A stretch of DNA of 52,431 nucleotides from contig JANQMU010000129.1 in the NCBI GenBank assembly GCA_028279875.1, positions 1 through 52,431 of the forward strand. Direction: 5' to 3'. Below are positions 1-7,899 of this stretch, in pieces. Origin of the DNA: Rhizobiaceae bacterium. GTDB lineage: Bacteria; Pseudomonadota; Alphaproteobacteria; Rhizobiales; Rhizobiaceae. How positions within the stretch are numbered: position 1 is the first letter of the stretch; every line of letters begins with the position of its first letter. Made by a program: the position numbers and the translations under genes. The notes below the pieces were generated by a model. The model made no database searches. It saw nothing but the letters and a program-made list of their open reading frames with translations, and was not told the DNA's origin.

Positions 1-82
1 CGATGATCGCATCGGCTGCAGAAGCACCAGAAACTGCAACCATCGCTGCAGCGGAGCCGAGAAGAAGGCTCTTGATGTTCAT
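1..82 (-). CDS. Porin, 5' end only (Omp2b/RopA family)
   Basis: Only the first 27 codons are inside the window; the gene continues past the left edge. The peptide begins MNIKSLLLGSAAAMVAVSGA and continues SAADAII, a Sec signal peptide with cleavage expected after the Ala-Ser-Ala run. This start is closely similar to the leader I know from the major Rhizobiales outer-membrane porins (Brucella Omp2b, Rhizobium RopA). Those trimeric 16-strand barrels give general permeability. A GGAGG ribosome binding site at 90-94 with 7-base spacing fixes the start. An in-frame ATG six codons upstream has no such site. The Shine-Dalgarno lies inside a near-perfect palindrome, described separately. The family call rests on the leader only. 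Confidence 0.75.
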   Translation of the reverse strand, partial: MNIKSLLLGSAAAMVAVSGASAADAII

Positions 83-89
83 TTTCTGA

Positions 90-111
90 CCTCCAGTCAT
101 ATGACCGGAGG
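90..111 (-). promoter_or_regulatory. Palindrome over the porin ribosome binding site
   Basis: Ten of eleven base pairs match in a 22-base palindrome (halves CCTCCaGTCAT and ATGACcGGAGG). In the porin mRNA the 3' arm is the GGAGG ribosome binding site and the 5' arm is its complement CCUCC. The hairpin would have five outer pairs, one mismatch and three inner pairs around an AUAU loop. Such a fold would occlude the ribosome site until it is opened. Effect on expression is inferred. Confidence 0.5.
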
Positions 112-245
112 CGCTCAAACTGCGGTTGAACAACCCGCAGGTGAATGGGGGCCGGATTGCCCGGGAACCGAGTCGTTTCCCTTCCCGGCTGCGATCAGGC
201 AGCGGGAGGCGCCCGCCGTGCGGCGTCCCTCCCCGGCCGTTGCGT

Positions 246-512
246 TCAGTGCATCGTCATCCATTCGCGCGCCGCGCGCAGCGCCGATGCCAGATCGCAT
301 TTGGTCATGCTCTGGGCGAGATCCGAACGCAATTCAGCAGCGCGTTCGGACCCCTTGATCGCCGCAATATTGAGCCATTTGTGGGCAGCGACGAAATCCA
401 GCGGGCAGTCACGCCCCGCCGCATACATGAGGCCCATTTCGCAGAAGATGTCAGCTTCCGCGTCGCCCCCGATCGTTGCCATCTGCTGGTCCAGAATTTC
501 AAAGCGTGCCAT
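246..512 (-). CDS. Small Sel1-like repeat protein
   Basis: An 88-residue soluble protein with no signal peptide. The stretch EMGLMYAAGRDCPLDFVAAHKW followed by LNIAAIKG matches the Sel1 (TPR-like) repeat pattern of a helix with GxxYxxG-type spacing followed by AHKWLxxAA. It holds one clear repeat flanked by helices, so it is probably a small helical adaptor. Similar short proteins are common in Hyphomicrobiales, but I know of no assigned function. The start has GGGGA 8 bases upstream. It stands alone; its leader region holds no other gene. Confidence 0.6.
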   Translation of the reverse strand: MARFEILDQQMATIGGDAEADIFCEMGLMYAAGRDCPLDFVAAHKWLNIAAIKGSERAAELRSDLAQSMTKCDLASALRAAREWMTMH

Positions 513-932
513 TACGTCAGTCCCCGTTCGACAAATTTCAGTTTACCTGTCAAGCTTCCAAGAGCCCTTGCGTGCAACCGGTTGGCCGGTTTGCTTTTGA
601 TGCGCCGAGTGTGGCCCGGGGGAATTGAATCTGTCGTTAAATTGCATGCTTAATTTGCGGCAAACAAAGTTCAAATGATTGGTAAATTTGAGTTTTTGTT
701 AAACATCGAAGGTCCGCTCGAAGCGGGATTTCCGGAAAAATTTAAGACAAATGCAACACCTGAAATTCAAGAATTTGATAACCACGGCGGTCTTTTCGAC
801 CGCCGCCTTCGACCAGTATCGCCAGAAAAATTTTTTGAGACGGATCCCTCGGGAGACCTCTTTGCTGCCCGGCTCTTGTGAGGCGCGATGGGCGAAGTTA
901 GAAAAGACTATCGGGAATTTCGGGAGACACCC
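513..932. other. Intergenic region, 420 bases, AT-rich
   Basis: No convincing gene. The part from about 520 to 760 is much more AT-rich than its neighbours and should contain promoters for the leftward Sel1-like gene and the rightward DUF2147 gene. A strong 8-base-pair hairpin lies at 785-805. Short open frames inside lack ribosome sites and family resemblance. Confidence 0.5.
785..805. repeat. Inverted repeat CGGCGGTC-TTTTC-GACCGCCG
   Basis: A perfect 8-base-pair GC-rich stem with a five-base loop, in the leader region of the DUF2147 gene. Neither strand has a T-run after the stem, so it is not a standard terminator. It could be an mRNA leader structure or an operator. Confidence 0.4.
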
Positions 933-1280
933 ATGATCAGATCGACCGCCTTGTCACTCATTGTGGTTGCGGCATCCCTCGCTCACGTCCAGGCGGCTGA
1001 CCCGATCGTCGGCAACTGGCTGACGCCGAAGGGACAGACCGCTGCCATTGCACCCTGCGGCGGCGGCCGCTTCTGCGTGACGCTGAAAACCGGAACCTAT
1101 GCCGGCAAGCAGATCGGCGCGTTGACGAGCACCGGCGTCGGCTATGAGGGCACGGTCACCGATCCGGCGAATGACAAGACCTATAACGGAAAGGCAACAA
1201 TCGTCGGCTCGACTCTAAGCATGAAGGGGTGTGTTCTCGGCGGGCTGATCTGCCGCACACAGAAGTGGAAAAGAAACTAA
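933..1280 (+). CDS. DUF2147-like exported protein
   Basis: A 115-residue protein with a signal peptide of about 21 residues (MIRSTALSLIVVAASLAHVQ then A), so it is periplasmic or secreted. The mature part starts DPIVGNWLTP and continues through GRFCVTLKTGTYAGKQIG, the layout of DUF2147 proteins (a lipocalin-like beta fold opening with a GxW motif). Four cysteines remain in the mature chain, possibly as disulfides. The start at this ATG is preferred over one 15 codons upstream because GGGAG lies just before it and the signal peptide begins here. The function of the family is not known to me. Confidence 0.65.
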   Translation: MIRSTALSLIVVAASLAHVQAADPIVGNWLTPKGQTAAIAPCGGGRFCVTLKTGTYAGKQIGALTSTGVGYEGTVTDPANDKTYNGKATIVGSTLSMKGCVLGGLICRTQKWKRN

Positions 1281-1548
1281 GGCGCACCAACGCCAGCGCC
1301 ATCTCCCTTTCGACATGACCGATTTCGGTCTGCTGGCCCACGGCTGAACGATCGTAACAACCCCATTCATGCTTCCACGCCGGCCGCTGCCGCGCGCCCG
1401 TGCGATACGCTCATACCGTTTCCCGAACCTGTTCATCAAACTGAACGGCAGGTGAATGCACCCGTCAGCGCCGGTTCAGAGCCGATCCGTCATAAGTGTC
1501 CCCAGGATTTCAACGCAGGCCAAACGCCGCAAATCGGAGGACACGGGA

Positions 1549-1731
1549 ATGATCGCCATTCTGACACGCCGTTTCATCCTGATCGGTCTGGTTTTCACCC
1601 TCCTCGCCGGCGGCCTGGCCTTCGTGATCGGCAAGGAAACCCGTCACAGCCGCGCCTGGGTGGCAGGTCAGCCAATCCCATGCGCCATTGGCGACAATCC
1701 GTTTTGCCGGGCCCCGAAAACCAATCAGTGA
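1549..1731 (+). CDS. Small single-pass membrane protein
   Basis: A 60-residue protein with a basic N-terminus and one hydrophobic helix at about residues 9-26 (FILIGLVFTLLAGGLAFVIG). A short tail follows with two cysteines (PIPCAIGDNPFC). A GGAGG site 8 bases before the ATG supports translation. I do not recognise the family. The next small gene begins 10 bases after its stop, so the two are probably co-transcribed. The tail is likely extracytoplasmic. Confidence 0.5.
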   Translation: MIAILTRRFILIGLVFTLLAGGLAFVIGKETRHSRAWVAGQPIPCAIGDNPFCRAPKTNQ

Positions 1732-1741
1732 GGACAGAAAG

Positions 1742-1909
1742 ATGTTTGCCAACGCTACCCAGATGTTTTCGACGATGCTTCGGATCGCTATCGTCAGCAC
1801 CTTGTTCATCGGGCCGGTGGCCGGTTTCGCGGCCAGTCACAATGGCCCCGGTGCAAGCATGAAAGGCGCCGGGCTGGTGATTTTCGTCAGCCTGCAACGC
1901 AACCGCTAA
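1742..1909 (+). CDS. Small hydrophobic or exported protein
   Basis: A 55-residue protein with a hydrophobic segment at about residues 12-29 (MLRIAIVSTLFIGPVAGFAA), which reads either as a signal peptide ending at AASHN or as a membrane helix. A second hydrophobic run, GAGLVIFVSL, precedes the C-terminal QRNR. An AGGA ribosome site lies 8 bases before the ATG. It follows the previous small membrane protein within 10 bases. No family recognised. Confidence 0.45.
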   Translation: MFANATQMFSTMLRIAIVSTLFIGPVAGFAASHNGPGASMKGAGLVIFVSLQRNR

Positions 1910-1940
1910 GTTCGGTTTCGGCGCAAAACGGTGCTGGTCG

Positions 1941-1969
1941 TTTTCATGTCACACTGGCTCGATTATAGT
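1941..1969 (+). promoter_or_regulatory. Candidate promoter of amn, possibly leaderless
   Basis: TTTTCA (4 of 6 to TTGACA), 17 bases, then TATAGT (5 of 6 to TATAAT). Transcription would start about 7 bases after the -10 element, on or next to the A of the amn ATG. No Shine-Dalgarno precedes that ATG, which fits a leaderless message. Confidence 0.4.
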
Positions 1970-1974
1970 GGCGC

Positions 1975-3480
1975 ATGGACAATCGAATCGCACAACAAAA
2001 TCAAACCAATCTGAAAACACCCCCAGCGGCCGCCGAAGCCGCCTTCTCCGATGCAAAGGAGGCGGTGGCCGCGCTGCGGGCTCTTTATCGGCGGAACACC
2101 GCTTTTCTGCGGGATGCTTTCCTGGCCGTCGGCAATGGCGAGGTGGCGGATAATCCGCGCTATCGCGCCTTCTATCCCGAAGTGCGTGTGTCGACCTCCA
2201 GTTTTTCGCATATTGACAGCCGTTTATCCTATGGACATGTCCCGGCGCCCGGAACCTATACGGCGACCATCACCCACCCCGATCTGTTCCAGCCTTATCT
2301 TGAAGAGCAGCTTGGGCTGTTGATCAAGAACCACGACGTGGACGTGATTGTCGGCGAATCGGAGACGCCGATTCCGCTTCACTTTGCGCTCGGGGGTAAT
2401 TCGAATGTCGAAGCTTCGGCGGCGGGCAACATAGCTGCCCCGCTGCGCGACATTTTCGACGCGCCTGACCTCAACATCACCGACGACATGATCGTCAACG
2501 GCACGTATGACACCGAATCCGGCGGCCCACTGCCGCTGGCCGCCTTCACCGCGCAGCGGATCGATTATTCGCTGGCGCGCCTCGCGCACTACACGGCAAC
2601 CGATGCCGAGCACTTCCAGAACTTCGTCCTGTTCACCAACTACCAGTTCTATGTGGAGGAATTCTGCGCCTATGCCCGCACATTGATGGCCGATGGCGGA
2701 GCTGGCTACGAGGCCTTCGTGGAGCCCGGAAACAATATCATGATGGCCGGCGATATCGCGCCGCGCGGCAATTCGGAGCCGGCGCGGCTGCCGCAGATGC
2801 CGGCCTATCACCTGAAGAAGGGCGACAATACGGGCATCACCATGATCAATATCGGCGTCGGCCCATCCAATGCCAAGACGATTACCGATCATGTGGCGGT
2901 CCTGCGGCCGCATTCCTGGCTCATGCTCGGCCACTGCGCCGGCCTGCGCAACAGCCAGCAACTCGGAGACTATGTGCTTGCCCACGCCTATGTGCGCGAA
3001 GACCATGTGCTGGATGACGATCTGCCCGTCTGGGTGCCGATTCCGGCGCTCGCGGAAGTGCAGGTCGCACTGCAGGAAGCCGTCGCCGAAATCACCGGCC
3101 TGCAGGGATATGACCTCAAACGGGTGATGCGCACCGGCACCGTCGCGACCATCGACAACAGAAACTGGGAACTGCGTGATCAAAGCGGCCCGGTTCACCG
3201 TCTGTCGCAATCGCGAGCTATCGCGCTGGACATGGAATCGGCGACCATCGCGGCCAACGGGTTCCGGTTCCGGGTGCCTTATGGCACGCTTTTATGCGTG
3301 TCCGACAAACCGTTGCACGGTGAACTGAAACTGCCCGGCATGGCCACCGATTTTTACCGGACCCAGGTCAACCAGCACCTCAAGATCGGTCTTCTGGCGC
3401 TGGAAAAACTGGCGGCCATGCCGCCGGAACGGCTGCATTCGCGTAAATTGCGCAGCTTCTTCGAACCGGCGTTTCAATAA
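1975..3480 (+). CDS. amn: AMP nucleosidase
   Basis: Hydrolyses AMP to adenine and ribose 5-phosphate in the cytosol, a purine salvage and adenylate-control step. At 501 residues it is close to the E. coli enzyme. It has the family's N-terminal domain followed by a nucleoside-phosphorylase-type catalytic domain. Diagnostic blocks are INIGVGPSNAKTITDHVAVL with HSWLMLGHCAGLR after it, GDYVLAHAYVREDHVLDDDL, and the nucleoside-binding DMESATIAANGF followed by LCVSDKPLHGE. The gene stands alone and is convergent with the ETF-QO gene (18 bases between stops). There is no ribosome site before the ATG; see the promoter entry. Confidence 0.93.
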   Translation: MDNRIAQQNQTNLKTPPAAAEAAFSDAKEAVAALRALYRRNTAFLRDAFLAVGNGEVADNPRYRAFYPEVRVSTSSFSHIDSRLSYGHVPAPGTYTATITHPDLFQPYLEEQLGLLIKNHDVDVIVGESETPIPLHFALGGNSNVEASAAGNIAAPLRDIFDAPDLNITDDMIVNGTYDTESGGPLPLAAFTAQRIDYSLARLAHYTATDAEHFQNFVLFTNYQFYVEEFCAYARTLMADGGAGYEAFVEPGNNIMMAGDIAPRGNSEPARLPQMPAYHLKKGDNTGITMINIGVGPSNAKTITDHVAVLRPHSWLMLGHCAGLRNSQQLGDYVLAHAYVREDHVLDDDLPVWVPIPALAEVQVALQEAVAEITGLQGYDLKRVMRTGTVATIDNRNWELRDQSGPVHRLSQSRAIALDMESATIAANGFRFRVPYGTLLCVSDKPLHGELKLPGMATDFYRTQVNQHLKIGLLALEKLAAMPPERLHSRKLRSFFEPAFQ

Positions 3481-3498
3481 ACGCCGGCAGGCCAGGCC

Positions 3499-5169
3499 TT
3501 ACATATTGGGATAGACGGGGCCTTCCCCGCCCTGCGGCGGAACCCAGTTGATATTCTGATTGGGGTCCTTGATGTCGCATGTCTTGCAGTGCACGCAGTT
3601 CTGGGCGTTGATGACGAATTTCGGCTCACCGCCGTCCTCCGTGACCCATTCATAGACGCCGGCGGGACAGTAGCGGGTCGACGGGCCGGCAAAGACATCA
3701 TATTCGGATGTCTTTTGAAGTTCCGCATCGCCCAGATGCAGATGAACGGGCTCGTCTTCCTCATGATTGGTGTTGGACAGGAAGACCGAAGACAGCCGGT
3801 CGAATGTCAGCACACCGTCGGGCTTCGGATATTCGATCCTGGTGTGTTCGGCCGCCGGCTCCAGCGTGGCATAATCGGCTTTGCCGTGCTTCAGCGTGGA
3901 AAAGGGCGACCAGCCGCCGAACAGCGTGTTGACCCACATATCGAACCCGCCGAACAGGACACCGCCGATGGTTCCGAGCTTCGACCACAATGGCTTGACA
4001 TTGCGAACCCGTTTGAGGTCTCTGCCGATCTCGCTCTTGCGCCAGGCCGCTTCATAGCCGGCGATCTCATCTCCCGAACGCCCGGCAGCAATCGCTTCGG
4101 CGACATGTTCGGCTGCCATCTTGCCCGACAGCATCGCATTGTGTGACCCCTTGATGCGCGGCACATTGACGAAGCCCGCGGAACAGCCGATCAGCGCACC
4201 GCCCGGAAAGGTCAGCTTCGGCACGGATTGCCAGCCGCCTTCGGTGATGGCGCGGGCACCGTAGGAAATGCGCTTGCCGCCCTCGAAGGTGGCGCGGATC
4301 GCCGGATGGGTCTTGAACCTTTGGAATTCCTCGAAAGGCGACAGATACGGGTTCTTGTAGTTGAGATGCAGAACGAAGCCGACGGCCACCTGATTGTCTT
4401 CCAGATGATAGAGGAAGGACCCGCCGCCGGTTTTCGAATCCAAGGGCCAGCCGAAGGAGTGCTGGACGAGCCCGGGCTGGTGTTTGGAGGCATCGACTTC
4501 CCACAGTTCCTTGAGGCCGATTCCAAACTTCTGCGGCTCGCAATCGCGGTCCAGTTCGAACTTCGCAATGAGCTGTTTTGCCAGGGATCCGCGAACGCCT
4601 TCGCCGATCAGCACATATTTGCCGAGCAGCGCCATGCCGCGCGCGAAATTCGGCCCGGGAGTCCCGTCCCGTAAAAGGCCCATGTCGCCCGTGGCAACCC
4701 CAACCACCACACCGTCGTCATTGTAAAGGATCTCGCTTCCGGCAAACCCGGGATAAATCTCGACACCGAGTTCTTCGGCCTTGGCGGCAAGCCATCGGCA
4801 GACATTGCCCAGCGAAACGATGTAGTTGCCGTGATTGTTCATCAGCGGCGGCATGATGAAATTCGGCAGGACCAGTGAGATCGATGATCCAAGCACCAGG
4901 AACCGGTCCTTGTTGACGGGCGTCTTGAACGGGTGGTCTGCATCGTTGCGCCAGTCGGGCAAAAGCTGGTCGACGCCTATCGGGTCAACCACGGCGCCTG
5001 AAAGGATATGGGCGCCCACCTCGCCGCCCTTTTCGAGCACGACAACGGAAAGATCGGCATCAAGCTGCTTCAGACGTATCGCGGCCGAAAGGCCGGCCGG
5101 CCCAGCGCCGACAATCACAACGTCGAATTCCATGCTCTCGCGCTCGGGCAATTCGATAGCGTCACTCAT
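3499..5169 (-). CDS. Electron transfer flavoprotein-ubiquinone oxidoreductase
   Basis: Passes electrons from reduced electron transfer flavoprotein to ubiquinone at the inner membrane, linking fatty-acid, amino-acid and choline-derivative oxidation to respiration. The chosen start gives 556 residues, the usual length, and has GGAGG 9 bases upstream; an open frame extends 37 codons further without a good site. Seen: an FAD-binding VIVGAGPAGLSAAIRL near the N-terminus, the GGGSFLYH and FPGGALIGCSAGFVN blocks, and a C-terminal 4Fe-4S ferredoxin-like segment with YCPAGVYEW and NCVHCKTCDIKDP. The leader carries a perfect inverted repeat. No etfA or etfB genes are in the window. Confidence 0.95.
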   Translation of the reverse strand: MSDAIELPERESMEFDVVIVGAGPAGLSAAIRLKQLDADLSVVVLEKGGEVGAHILSGAVVDPIGVDQLLPDWRNDADHPFKTPVNKDRFLVLGSSISLVLPNFIMPPLMNNHGNYIVSLGNVCRWLAAKAEELGVEIYPGFAGSEILYNDDGVVVGVATGDMGLLRDGTPGPNFARGMALLGKYVLIGEGVRGSLAKQLIAKFELDRDCEPQKFGIGLKELWEVDASKHQPGLVQHSFGWPLDSKTGGGSFLYHLEDNQVAVGFVLHLNYKNPYLSPFEEFQRFKTHPAIRATFEGGKRISYGARAITEGGWQSVPKLTFPGGALIGCSAGFVNVPRIKGSHNAMLSGKMAAEHVAEAIAAGRSGDEIAGYEAAWRKSEIGRDLKRVRNVKPLWSKLGTIGGVLFGGFDMWVNTLFGGWSPFSTLKHGKADYATLEPAAEHTRIEYPKPDGVLTFDRLSSVFLSNTNHEEDEPVHLHLGDAELQKTSEYDVFAGPSTRYCPAGVYEWVTEDGGEPKFVINAQNCVHCKTCDIKDPNQNINWVPPQGGEGPVYPNM

Positions 5170-5278
5170 TCGCGATGTCCTCCTGGCAGCCGTCTCCGTG
5201 GAAAAGGACCTGCCGTCGCTCAATCTGTCCTTCATCGCAAATAGACCTTCGGCCATTGCGGTGCAATCGTTTTGACGC

Positions 5279-5299
5279 ATAAGATCGCAGTGATCTTAT
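5279..5299. promoter_or_regulatory. Inverted repeat ATAAGATC-GCAGT-GATCTTAT (candidate operator)
   Basis: A perfect 8+5+8 palindrome between the divergent ETF-QO and uracil-DNA glycosylase genes, 110 bases before the ETF-QO start. Its size and symmetry resemble a binding site of a dimeric regulator. There is no T-run to make it a terminator. The regulator is unknown. Confidence 0.45.
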
Positions 5300-5404
5300 C
5301 CATCTGGCGGCCGAACTCCGCTTCGGCACGGGTTGGAACATCAAGTGCTGGACAGCCGGCGGCGGCCACTTTCTTTCAAATCCCGGCTGATCTAACCTGG
5401 CGAT

Positions 5405-6280
5405 ATGACGAGCCCGGATGACAAAATGGCCGGTGCGGGACGTTCCGGCGAGCTTGCGTCGATCCTGCACTTCTACGCGGAAGCCGGCGTCGACTGCGCG
5501 CTCAATGACACTCCAAATGATCTTTTTAGGGAGTCCCTTCAGGCAAAGACGCGGGCGCCGGCTCCAAAGGCTACCGGACAGGGTGGATCGTCCACCGGCC
5601 GTAATGCCCGACCGTCCCCGCCGGCCACGCCGCCGGCCCGGTCCGCAACCGTGCCGGACGAAACCGCCGTGGACAGCGCGCGGCAGGCCGCGGCCGGGGC
5701 AAAAACAATCGACGAATTGCGGGAAGTCCTGGCGGGGTTCAATGACTGCAATCTGCGGTTCGGCGCCAAGAACACCGTTTTTGCCGACGGCAATCCGTCG
5801 GCGGACGTTATGTTCATCGGCGAAGCGCCGGGGCGCGATGAGGACCGGCAGGGACTTCCGTTCGTCGGGCGTGCCGGCCAGCTTCTGGACAGGATGCTGC
5901 AGGCGATCGGGCTGGACCGCACAACGAGTTACATCACCAACATCATTCCGTGGCGCCCCCCTGGAAACCGGACGCCGACGCCGCTGGAAATCGAGCTCTG
6001 CCGGCCCTTTGTCGAACGGCATGTAGTGCTGGCCGCCCCCAAGGTCGTCGTTCTGATGGGCAATGTGTCGACCAAGACCCTGCTGAACACAACCCGCGGG
6101 ATTTTGTCGATCCGGGGAACGTGGTCGACCTACCATCCCAATAGCGACACGGATATCCCGGCCATGCCGACCCTGCATCCGGCCTATCTGTTGCGCAATC
6201 CCGTGCAAAAAAGACTGTCCTGGCAGGACTTTCTGAACGTCAGGATCCGTCTTGACTCGCTGGCCGGAGAAAGCGATTAG
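5405..6280 (+). CDS. Family 4-like uracil-DNA glycosylase, reduced Fe-S ligand set
   Basis: A base-excision repair enzyme expected to remove uracil from DNA. Of 291 residues, the first 100 are a poorly conserved, Pro/Ala-rich region typical of the alphaproteobacterial (SPO1 polymerase-related) branch. The catalytic fold follows with motif A GEAPGRDED (139-147), GLPFVGRAGQLLD, PWRPPGNRTPTP and motif B HPAYLLR. Family 4 enzymes hold a 4Fe-4S cluster with four Cys. Here only C115 (before NL) and C199 (ELCRPF) remain; the other positions are F112 and W183. So a normal cluster is unlikely. An ATG seven codons later is an alternative start; neither has a good ribosome site. Confidence 0.88.
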   Translation: MTSPDDKMAGAGRSGELASILHFYAEAGVDCALNDTPNDLFRESLQAKTRAPAPKATGQGGSSTGRNARPSPPATPPARSATVPDETAVDSARQAAAGAKTIDELREVLAGFNDCNLRFGAKNTVFADGNPSADVMFIGEAPGRDEDRQGLPFVGRAGQLLDRMLQAIGLDRTTSYITNIIPWRPPGNRTPTPLEIELCRPFVERHVVLAAPKVVVLMGNVSTKTLLNTTRGILSIRGTWSTYHPNSDTDIPAMPTLHPAYLLRNPVQKRLSWQDFLNVRIRLDSLAGESD

Positions 6281-6526
6281 GGCAGAAATTCGGGCTTTGG
6301 GACAAGCTGCTGACGCGGGTGCCGTACATGGCGCAGCCACCGGCTGGACGCCATAGGAGTGAACACTTCCTGCACGGATGACATTCACTCGTCATGTCGC
6401 GAATTGAAGCGCCTCTTTCCTGCTTTCATGGAAATTTTCCAACGAGGTGATCTGTTGCCTGGCCACAGCCGTGCAGCCGTGTCGGCGGGCCGGGAGACTC
6501 ATTCACAACAGCCCAGAGACTAAGCC

Positions 6527-7795
6527 ATGAATGTCAGCATTCTACCTGTTGCCAGCCTGCTGATATCGGCATTCTTCATGCTGGCGGCCGGCGGGCTTGC
6601 GGGATATCTCATTCCATTGCGCGCCGTGCAGGAAGGCTGGTCGACCTTCCAGATTTCGCTGATTGCGGCGGGGTATGCCCTGTCGTTCACCCTGGGGTGT
6701 TTCATCACGCCCCGGCTGGTTCTGCGGGTCGGCCATGTGCGTGTTTTCGCGGTTCTCGCGGCGTTGATGTCGATCTCGTTGCTGATGCATGCGCTGGTGG
6801 TCAACAGCGTTGCGTGGATCCTGTTTCGCGGTATTGCCGGCTTTTCCATTGCCGGCGGCTATATGGTCATTGAAAGCTGGCTGAATGAGCGGGTCACCAA
6901 CGAAACGCGCGGCACGGTTTTCTCGATCTATATGGCGGTGTCCATGGTCGCGGTCATGGCCGGCCAGTTCACCGTACCGCTCGGCGATACCGCAACGGCG
7001 AGCCTTTTCATGATCTGCGCCATCCTCTACGCGCTGGCGCTGATGCCGACCGGCCTGTCCAGCGCCCAATCGCCGCAACCGCTGACACAGGTCAGCGTCG
7101 ATCTCACCGGGCTCTATCTGAAATCGCCGGCAGCGGCCGTCGGATCGCTGCTCGCAGGCGTCGTCTCGGGCTCCTGGTTCAACCTGGCGCCGGTCTTCGC
7201 CCTGCAAAACGGGCTCACCAATGCCCAAGGGGCGGCCATGCTGGCGGTCGCGATGGTCAGCGGCGCGCTCTTTCAGATCCCTCTTGGCCGGTATTCGGAC
7301 CGGATCGACCGCCGCTACATAATGGCTTTTGCGGGCGCGGTCGGCGCCCTGTTCTGCGGCCTGATCCTGTTTGTCGGGATCGGCAATATCTACCTGTTCC
7401 TGGCCGCCGTGTTTCTGCTTGGATCCGTGCTTTTGCCGATCTATGCCCTGAATGTCGCCCATGCCAATGATTTTGCCCAGCCCGATGAATTTGTCGCGGT
7501 CTCCGGCGGTCTGCTGATCATCTACGGTGTGGGGACGATGCTGGGCCCGCTTGTGACAGGCGTCGTCATGGACCGGTTTGGATCCTCGTCGCTCTTTGCC
7601 GTCCTCGGTTTGACGCTGGCGCTCTATGGCGCCTACGCCTATTACCGGACATTCCGCCGCCAGCAGGCCGCCGAAGACGAACGGACCGATTTCCAGGCCA
7701 TCCCGTTGACCCGGACCCAGACACCGCAAACATACGAACTGGACCCCCGCGGCGATCTCGTGACGGAAGACGAAACTGGCTCCGGCAGCACGTAG
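6527..7795 (+). CDS. MFS transporter, YcaD-like
   Basis: A 422-residue inner-membrane protein with about 12 hydrophobic helices in two halves, joined by a cytoplasmic loop near residues 190-205. The signature after helix 2 is present in a variant form (PRLVLRVGHVRVF). Helix 4-5 carries FRGIAGFSIAGGYMVIESWL, typical of the YcaD-like branch of the major facilitator superfamily. The second half repeats the loop as LGRYSDRIDRRYIM. The soluble tail of about 45 residues is acidic and polar. Substrate cannot be read from sequence. Transcribed with, but separated by 104 bases from, pepN; no strong ribosome site precedes the ATG. Confidence 0.85.
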   Translation: MNVSILPVASLLISAFFMLAAGGLAGYLIPLRAVQEGWSTFQISLIAAGYALSFTLGCFITPRLVLRVGHVRVFAVLAALMSISLLMHALVVNSVAWILFRGIAGFSIAGGYMVIESWLNERVTNETRGTVFSIYMAVSMVAVMAGQFTVPLGDTATASLFMICAILYALALMPTGLSSAQSPQPLTQVSVDLTGLYLKSPAAAVGSLLAGVVSGSWFNLAPVFALQNGLTNAQGAAMLAVAMVSGALFQIPLGRYSDRIDRRYIMAFAGAVGALFCGLILFVGIGNIYLFLAAVFLLGSVLLPIYALNVAHANDFAQPDEFVAVSGGLLIIYGVGTMLGPLVTGVVMDRFGSSSLFAVLGLTLALYGAYAYYRTFRRQQAAEDERTDFQAIPLTRTQTPQTYELDPRGDLVTEDETGSGST

Positions 7796-7899
7796 GGTCC
7801 GTTCAGGAATCCGGCTTTTTTCGGATTGGCGGTCATTGACCGCTTTGACCGGAGGCGATTCCGGCGTACCAATCGGCACCAGCAACAGGTGGAGTCGTT

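Noticed and set aside
5162..6388. Long open frame antisense across the uracil-DNA glycosylase
   Set aside because: Low-complexity Arg/Gly/Pro sequence and no family resemblance; it runs across the divergent promoter.
7829..7846. Hairpin GCGGTC-ATT-GACCGC with TTT after the MFS gene
   Set aside because: Only three T residues follow, so not convincing as a terminator between the MFS gene and pepN.
6542..7885. Long open frame antisense to the MFS transporter
   Set aside because: Composition is rich in Arg, Gln, Asp and His with no domain; it mirrors the codon pattern of the GC-rich transporter gene on the other strand.
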